Of a stretch of DNA of 19,606 nucleotides, positions 14,956 to 19,606 are shown in pieces. The notes below the pieces were generated by a model. The model was not told where the DNA came from. It made no database searches and saw only the letters and a list, made by a program, of their open reading frames with translations. The DNA comes from an uncultured Bacillota bacterium (GTDB lineage: Bacteria; Bacillota_I; Bacilli_A; Izemoplasmatales; UBA1188). The DNA is taken from the NCBI GenBank assembly GCA_937907585.1, contig CALCVH010000088.1, forward strand, positions 1 to 19,606, read 5' to 3'. The translations under genes and the position numbers were made by a program. Each line of letters opens with the position of its first letter. The first letter of the stretch is position 1.

Positions 14956-16914
14956 TTACCAAATAAAATCATCCTTAGAGACGATATTTCTTTCATCTAA
15001 ATCATTGAATCTTCTTACAAATTCTACAAAGTCATCTCTAACTAAAGGTTTCGAGAAATAGAATCCTTGAATTAGATTTGCGCCAGCATTTATTACAAGT
15101 TCTAATTGTTCTTTTGTTTCAACTCCTTCTTGTATTACATTACATCCAAGAGATCTGAATGTTTTAATATTAGATACTAAAAGAGTTTTAGATTTTTCGT
15201 TATTAGATGCATCCCATAAAATAGATGAATCCATCTTGATATTTAGATAGTTAGTAGACATAACGTTTGATATATTTGAATATGCAGTTCCATAATCATC
15301 TAGTGAGAAACTGAATCCTAAATCCATAAGTCTATTAATTAAAATTGAGAAACTCTTTATATTAGACGCTGATGAAGTTTCAGTGATTTCTAAGTTAATC
15401 ATATTGATTGGAACATTATATTGTTTTAAGAAATCTAGATATCTTTCTACAATGCCTTTTTCAAGCATTTGATAGAATGATAAGTTCACTTCAACATATT
15501 TGATTCCTAATTTATCAAATCCATAACTCCATATATCCTGACATACTCTTTCAAAAACGATATCACCTATTTTAGCGATATTTCCATCAAATTCCGCTAC
15601 AGGTATAAATTCAGATGGAGGAATGTATCCAAGTTCAGAATCATTTAATCTACATAGTGCTTCACAGCTTATAATCTTCTTTGATGTTGAATCATAGATA
15701 GGTTGATAATATACTTCAAAGCTTCTATCTTTTATCGCTCTATATAGAGCTTTTTCTATCATTTCATATCTTCTTAAAAAATCAAAATCTTTACCTTTTA
15801 AGAATGTTAATTTTTCAGTTAGAACCTTAGGTTCGAATTCAGCGAGTTTATAGTGAGATTTTGGATTATCAATATCTTCAGGAACTTTCGCTATAGATAT
15901 AATCATATGTGGATCAATAGAGAATTCAGAATCAGTAATTGAATTCTCAAATGTTTTTCTTAATTTTGATTCAATTACTTCAATATTCCTATTCTTATTT
16001 ACAAGTAATACAAATGTGTCTTCACTATATCTATATAATTCTGATTTAGGAGAACAACTTTCAATTAAGTAAGAGATATAATTGATCATCTTCTTCTTTG
16101 ATTTTTCATCCATTAATGAATTATAGTAAACTAAATTCAAGAATTTAATATTAATAACTGTGTATTTATAGCCATATTTGCCATATAATCTAACATTTAC
16201 TTTATATGAAGATTGATTTGGTAGTTTAGTTTCATTATTTATTAAGCCATCATTACAATCGACCGTTAACATGATTCCATATATCGCAATTGTTTCAACT
16301 AATGCTTCTATTTGTAAATCAGAATATAAAGCTTGTATAACAATACCAACACTAATAAATAATATGAACCATCTAAATCCTTTCATATATTCATTATCGA
16401 GTAATGTCCAAGTTTTAAATAAAGATACAATCGCATTAACAAAATAAAGTAGAGCAATTACATATAAAACAATTATACCCATTTGTCTATGATATACACC
16501 GTTTTCATCATAGATAAATATTGTATGAAATAATGGATTAAGACATACAAATACTTCAAGCAATAATATAGGAGTCCAGAATAACCAATAGAACTTCTTT
16601 CCTTTATCTTTCGCTGCACCATTAAGCAACATTACATACAATGAAAAAGCAGGAGATAATAAAGTATGAAGAACAAAATATGTCATTGATTCTACTTCAT
16701 TAGCGATTCTAGTAACTAGTGGGGGAACATCAAGTTCTAAAATGATGTCTCTTACAAAGCTTGCGAATGCTGTTATTAAAAGGTTGATTAACAAAAACGT
16801 AATAATATTGCGTTCAGGAGATTTTCTGTAATTTTTAAATGGTCTAAATATTAATGCGATTAGTGCTAATACAAATGTCGCTATATATAGACCTAAACTA
16901 AATGGTAATTTCAT
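14956..16914 (-). CDS. Membrane EAL-domain c-di-GMP phosphodiesterase with degenerate GGDEF
   Basis: 652-residue signalling protein. About seven hydrophobic segments fill residues 7-218, forming a likely 7TM sensor. A GGDEF-like domain follows (about 225-370) whose signature is replaced by YSEDT (296-300), so it should not make c-di-GMP. The EAL domain (about 383-640) keeps the catalytic set: E418 (EAL), N477 (EVNLS), E509 (LEITET), D539/D540 (LDDYGTAYS), K560 (NIKMD), E596 (QEGVE) and Q616 (QGFYF). It should therefore hydrolyse c-di-GMP at the membrane, perhaps gated by the degenerate GGDEF. GGAG lies 6 nt before the ATG. It is the middle gene of a three-gene operon, 21 nt after the metallo-hydrolase. 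Confidence 0.92.
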   Translation of the reverse strand: MKLPFSLGLYIATFVLALIALIFRPFKNYRKSPERNIITFLLINLLITAFASFVRDIILELDVPPLVTRIANEVESMTYFVLHTLLSPAFSLYVMLLNGAAKDKGKKFYWLFWTPILLLEVFVCLNPLFHTIFIYDENGVYHRQMGIIVLYVIALLYFVNAIVSLFKTWTLLDNEYMKGFRWFILFISVGIVIQALYSDLQIEALVETIAIYGIMLTVDCNDGLINNETKLPNQSSYKVNVRLYGKYGYKYTVINIKFLNLVYYNSLMDEKSKKKMINYISYLIESCSPKSELYRYSEDTFVLLVNKNRNIEVIESKLRKTFENSITDSEFSIDPHMIISIAKVPEDIDNPKSHYKLAEFEPKVLTEKLTFLKGKDFDFLRRYEMIEKALYRAIKDRSFEVYYQPIYDSTSKKIISCEALCRLNDSELGYIPPSEFIPVAEFDGNIAKIGDIVFERVCQDIWSYGFDKLGIKYVEVNLSFYQMLEKGIVERYLDFLKQYNVPINMINLEITETSSASNIKSFSILINRLMDLGFSFSLDDYGTAYSNISNVMSTNYLNIKMDSSILWDASNNEKSKTLLVSNIKTFRSLGCNVIQEGVETKEQLELVINAGANLIQGFYFSKPLVRDDFVEFVRRFNDLDERNIVSKDDFIW

Positions 16915-16935
16915 AATAACTCCAAGTAAAAATAT

Positions 16936-18291
16936 TTAATTATTAGGCCATGTCCTCATTTTTCTAGTTTCGCCATCAATAGTAATCGTTTCATTAAACC
17001 ATTCTTGATCTTTTAGTTTAGTTTGATTATTAGAACAAGATAGTGCGATGCCTTCAGTTGCACATGAAACAACGATATTTCCATTCATTGGTTTAAAACC
17101 AGTCGAATGAATATAATTTCCTCCAATCGCAACACCAGTTTTATCTGAAACTAGTTGTCCTTTTGAGTTTTCTTTTGAACCTGCAGTAGCGATTTCATAT
17201 GAATCGCATACTGTTGTACAATACACTTCATCAGTCCAAACTGATATTCTATCTATAAATTCCTGTGTTGGGAATTGATTATCCGTTATTCCTGTATATT
17301 CATCAGTTCCACAACAACATGTGACTACGCACATCTTAGGTTTAAGTAAAGCTAGGAAATCCACATTAGATGAAGTTTTAGACCCGTGGTGTCCTGCCTT
17401 ATATAAATCTACTTCAGGCATTGTCTTTTCTTTAGTTGAACCATCATAATATTCTACAAACTTCTTTTCACCCTTCTTCTCTAAATCTCCACCTAGGAAG
17501 AAATAATGTTCACTATCGGTATCTTTATATGTGAATAGAGTCAATACTGAATAATCATTTTCATCATCGCTTTCTTGATTGAAATAATAATAATTATAAA
17601 GGATTGTCATAGTCACATTTTCAGATAATTCATATGTTCTTTGTGCACCATTTTGATTATTATAACAATCAGCTGCGTAATACCATTTAGCGCCTTCAGT
17701 TACTTCATTTTCAAAAGCGGTTATTACTTTCTTATAAGTTTGAGTTGTTTTAGTTGTGTGCTCATTAGTGATGATTGTGCCAAATTCATAAGCTTCAGCG
17801 AACTTAGGAAACGCATCTATATGATCTTGATCTCCATGAGTCATAATGACATATTCTAACTTTTTATCAGTACAGTAATTATCTATATATGCGCTAGTTG
17901 TATTAAATGAACCACTTCTTGAACCCGCATCAATTAATACATCAGTATCTCCAGCTTTAATATAGATAGAATCACCTGCATAGTCATTACCTAACATCAT
18001 GAAATGGATTTGAAAATCATCGTATATATCTGTTGCGAAATCTACGTTTGCTTTAGTACCATTATCATGAGTAGTTGTTTTATTATTGTTGTTGGTATCA
18101 GCGTTATTAGGAGAGTTTTTAAGGAATTCTAGTCCTGGAATATCAATAATTCCTTTAACCTCTAAAAAATATAACGCAACCGCAATAATCACAATTAATA
18201 AAATGATAGTAATAGTTAAAGCAGGAGCTTTTTTCATCCCCTTTTTAACTGCTTTTTTAACCATTCTTTTAGTAGATTTTCCTCTAGGCAT
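16936..18291 (-). CDS. Membrane-anchored ComEC-like metallo-beta-lactamase-fold hydrolase
   Basis: 451 residues. A strongly basic N-terminus (RMVKKAVKKGMKK) precedes one transmembrane helix (about 23-46), so the rest should lie outside the cell after an Asn/Asp-rich linker. The hydrolase domain begins near residue 94. Its metal motif is THGDQDHI (H152, D154, D156, H157), the HxDxDH form seen in ComEC/Rec2 C-terminal domains. FLGGD (265-269) and AGHHGSKTSS (299-308) supply the later metal ligands and the ComEC-type signature. It lacks the ComEC channel. Such stand-alone forms may be extracellular nucleases or phosphodiesterases; the substrate is unknown. First gene of the operon with the EAL protein and tcdA; AAGGAG is 7 nt before the ATG. 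Confidence 0.88.
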   Translation of the reverse strand: MPRGKSTKRMVKKAVKKGMKKAPALTITIILLIVIIAVALYFLEVKGIIDIPGLEFLKNSPNNADTNNNNKTTTHDNGTKANVDFATDIYDDFQIHFMMLGNDYAGDSIYIKAGDTDVLIDAGSRSGSFNTTSAYIDNYCTDKKLEYVIMTHGDQDHIDAFPKFAEAYEFGTIITNEHTTKTTQTYKKVITAFENEVTEGAKWYYAADCYNNQNGAQRTYELSENVTMTILYNYYYFNQESDDENDYSVLTLFTYKDTDSEHYFFLGGDLEKKGEKKFVEYYDGSTKEKTMPEVDLYKAGHHGSKTSSNVDFLALLKPKMCVVTCCCGTDEYTGITDNQFPTQEFIDRISVWTDEVYCTTVCDSYEIATAGSKENSKGQLVSDKTGVAIGGNYIHSTGFKPMNGNIVVSCATEGIALSCSNNQTKLKDQEWFNETITIDGETRKMRTWPNN

Positions 18292-18305
18292 AAATGATCT
18301 CCTTC

Positions 18306-18328
18306 AAAATTACATTGTAATTTTACCA
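18306..18328 (-). promoter_or_regulatory. Promoter of the hydrolase-EAL-tcdA operon, with a dyad over -10 and +1
   Basis: On the minus strand TGGTAAAAT (18320-18328) is an extended -10 (TGnTAAAAT); the -35 region is only T-rich. The inverted repeat aaaattac-att-gtaatttt (18306-18324, perfect 8-bp arms) covers the -10 box and the likely start of transcription and ends next to the ribosome site. A repressor-binding role is plausible but not shown. Confidence 0.5.
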
Positions 18329-18369
18329 TATATTTTTTTAATAAAAAAGAATATTTTTTTAATCGATTA

Positions 18370-18508
18370 ATCGGGTAGGATGGGTGGTTAACCCACGTAC
18401 TCCCACACCATCGCTCATGCGGTCCCGCAAGCGCGGTTCGGCTAACGCTTCCTACTACCAAGCGTCTAGTAGACTTTCACCACCAAGCTATTCCCATGGC
18501 GGGGCTTC
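18370..18508 (-). mobile_element. Group II intron relic: domain I-like piece joined to domains V and VI
   Basis: A GC-rich island of about 140 nt in AT-rich DNA. On the minus strand 18439-18406 is exactly 34 nt and folds as a domain V: ACCGCGCU pairs with AGCG-A-UGGU, an upper UGCG/CGCA stem carries a GGAC tetraloop, and a 2-nt bulge (UG) sits on the 3' side. A domain VI follows (TGTGGGAG, a hairpin GTGG-GTTAA-CCAC, then CCTACCCGAT), with a candidate branch A at 18376, 7 nt from the 3' end. Upstream (18508-18440) GGTGGTGAAAGTC and TTGGTAGTAGGAAGC resemble domain I segments of the same intron class, from memory. Most of domains I-IV and the reverse transcriptase are missing, so it is a deletion derivative, probably inactive. 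Confidence 0.55.
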
Positions 18509-18510
18509 AA

Positions 18511-18540
18511 CAAAAAGTATCCTAACCACTTAGGATACTA
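18511..18540 (-). terminator. Rho-independent terminator of the XRE regulator gene
   Basis: A perfect 10-bp stem (agtatcctaa, 18516-18525, with ttaggatact, 18530-18539) closes a 4-nt loop. On the minus strand it is followed by TTTTTG. The hairpin contains the last codons and stop of the gene. It sits directly next to the intron relic. Confidence 0.85.
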
Positions 18541-18734
18541 ATTGCAGATACATTAAAGATTCTTGCAAAGATATTAACAATATCAAGATTCATTGTCCCA
18601 TAGTTTTCGAGTCTAATTATATGTCTTCTACTATATCCAACTTGATCAGCCAATTCTTCTTGTGTTAAATTTCTTTTTACTCTTAAATCCTTAATATTTT
18701 TAGCGATTCTTTTAGAATCTATTTGTCCATTCAT
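18522..18734 (-). CDS. Small XRE-family HTH regulator
   Basis: A 70-residue DNA-binding protein consisting of little more than one helix-turn-helix domain (about residues 8-62): RIAKNIKDLRVKRNLTQEEL, then ADQVGYSRRHIIRLENYGTM and a C-terminal LDIVNIFARIFNVSAISIL. The recognition helix is SRRHIIRLEN. Start choice: the ATG at 18734 has GGAGG 7 nt upstream; a longer in-frame extension to 18806 would overlap the upstream gene and adds a hydrophobic, unrelated stretch. It lies 58 nt after an unrecognised gene on the same strand, possibly in one transcript, although TATAAT at 18787-18792 could give it its own promoter. Target genes are unknown; the neighbour or itself are the first candidates. Confidence 0.85.
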   Translation of the reverse strand: MNGQIDSKRIAKNIKDLRVKRNLTQEELADQVGYSRRHIIRLENYGTMNLDIVNIFARIFNVSAISILSG

Positions 18735-18792
18735 AATATTACCTCCAATCGGGACTATCCAATTGAATAATATGAATGGCACATTAATTATA

Positions 18793-19606
18793 TCATTTAT
18801 ATACAACTTTTAAATCTTTTAATTTATAATCAAGCTCATTTTTCGCTTGAGCTATCTTGTTAAACATTTTGAATTGCTTATTTAAATCATAAATATACTT
18901 ACTGTATTTATGTTCTCCCTCAGTTTCATTATATATCTTTAAATATGATATGTAATATTTCATTTCAAAAGAAATAATCATATCAATAAATGGGATAACA
19001 GATGAATATTCCATGAATGCGCCAGTGTTACTAGAAATCATATAACCATTAGCATGCGATAGCATCTGGGATTCATCATAAACCATCTTCATATGTGAAT
19101 TAAACACTTTATCATCTACAATAACATCATCAATCAAATCATATACTAACTTATTAATGGAACTACCATCAGGTATAAAACCTAAAATATTATCAAATTT
19201 AACTTTAAATGAATCAAAATCAATTTTTTCTATATTATCATACCATAAATTATAAGCATCTTTTAAAACATCATTAGTATTTTCACCATATACATTTAAA
19301 ATACGATACCTTGTATGTTTAGTCACTATTTCAGCTAAATATCTTTTATCTTCATAATGTGGTAATTTAGCAATATAGCGATTCATAGCAGCTAGTTCAA
19401 CTAATGGTTTAAATTTGCATTTTACAACTTCTGAAAATCCAAATGTCTTATCAAGAGCAATATTATCAATTCCTAATCCTAATTCTTGAAAAATATAAGA
19501 TTGAGAATTCTCACCCATTTTTTCTTCAATTAATTGGGCATATTTAAATAAAATTTCTTTTTGTTTTGTTGCACAATTTAAATAAAAATTATTAAATTCA
19601 TTAGTT
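18793..19606 (-). CDS. Unrecognised protein, N-terminus cut by the window edge
   Basis: The frame is open from the right edge of the window to the TGA at 18793-18795, so at least 270 residues are present and the true start lies outside. An internal ATG at 19518 has no ribosome site, and the preceding codons (FKYAQLIEEK just before it) read as normal protein, so it is not the start. The protein looks soluble and mainly helical, rich in Lys, Tyr, Asp and Ile. A segment MKMVYDESQMLSHANGYMI followed by long helices recalls DUF5677-type proteins, a weak impression only. The C-terminus is lysine-rich (LDYKLKDLKVVYK). It precedes the XRE gene in the same direction; a two-gene defence or toxin-antitoxin-like pair is possible but unsupported. 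Confidence 0.6.
   Translation of the reverse strand, partial: TNEFNNFYLNCATKQKEILFKYAQLIEEKMGENSQSYIFQELGLGIDNIALDKTFGFSEVVKCKFKPLVELAAMNRYIAKLPHYEDKRYLAEIVTKHTRYRILNVYGENTNDVLKDAYNLWYDNIEKIDFDSFKVKFDNILGFIPDGSSINKLVYDLIDDVIVDDKVFNSHMKMVYDESQMLSHANGYMISSNTGAFMEYSSVIPFIDMIISFEMKYYISYLKIYNETEGEHKYSKYIYDLNKQFKMFNKIAQAKNELDYKLKDLKVVYK

Noticed and set aside
14955..14996. Longer tcdA start giving a 41-nt overlap with the EAL gene.
   Set aside because: The extension MKEISSLRMILFGN is not seen in TcdA proteins, which begin near the MDEQF position, and the TAATATG junction explains initiation.
18234..18461. A 75-codon minus-strand frame across the GC-rich island and into the hydrolase start.
   Set aside because: It begins at a TTG inside the intron relic, has no ribosome site, runs through the hydrolase promoter and overlaps its first codons. 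Its protein-like look comes from the structured RNA sequence.
18440..18508. Cobalamin-type riboswitch, suggested by GGTGGTGAAAGTC.
   Set aside because: No B12 box follows, the terminator of the previous gene precedes it, and the downstream domain V-VI fold explains the region better.
1..19606. tRNA or rRNA genes.
   Set aside because: No cloverleaf with a GGTTCRA-type T-arm and CCA-ready acceptor, and no rRNA core sequence, was found on either strand by eye.

Overview
The window is AT-rich DNA (about 70% A+T by eye) from a bacterium of the Bacillota/Mollicutes side of the tree. Shine-Dalgarno sites are purine-rich (AGGAGG type), promoters match TTGACA/TATAAT, terminators are simple hairpin plus U-run, and tryptophan is TGG with TGA used as a stop, so code 11 rather than the mycoplasma code. 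An AT-rich uncultured gut Bacilli/RF39- or Erysipelotrichales-like genome would fit, but that is inference. Almost every gene is on the minus strand; only gdhA is on the plus strand.

Layout from left to right. (1) A large Ig-like (Big_2) lipoprotein. (2) A ferrous-iron uptake operon read right to left, feoA-feoA-feoB and a FeoB-associated Cys-rich membrane peptide, driven by a near-consensus promoter with a 16-bp perfect palindrome over the predicted start of transcription. (3) An Sfp-type phosphopantetheinyl transferase with an apparently leaderless mRNA. (4) A gene for a fused AAA+-type ATPase and PD-(D/E)XK nuclease-like protein, flanked on both sides by the same 49-bp imperfect palindrome in direct orientation. 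This is the best candidate for an undescribed mobile or self-contained unit. (5) A GPH-family sugar symporter and a ZIP metal transporter. (6) Enolase, divergent from NADP-type glutamate dehydrogenase. (7) An operon of an exported ComEC-like metallo-hydrolase, a membrane EAL phosphodiesterase and the tRNA-modifying enzyme TcdA. (8) A GC-rich relic that reads as domains V and VI of a group II intron fused to a piece like domain I. (9) A small XRE regulator and, cut by the window edge, an unrecognised protein.

How the parts relate: the two metal-import loci (Feo and ZIP) each have a dyad in their promoter, as expected for metalloregulation, though no regulator of the DtxR, Fur or Zur type is present here. 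Three gene junctions (feoA/feoB, feoB/FeoB-associated gene, EAL/tcdA) have the identical stop-start arrangement TAATATG, suggesting reinitiation coupling. Two genes (PPTase and ATPase) share TATAAT-N6-ATG with no Shine-Dalgarno site, indicating leaderless transcripts. Enolase, gdhA and tcdA are ordinary housekeeping genes.
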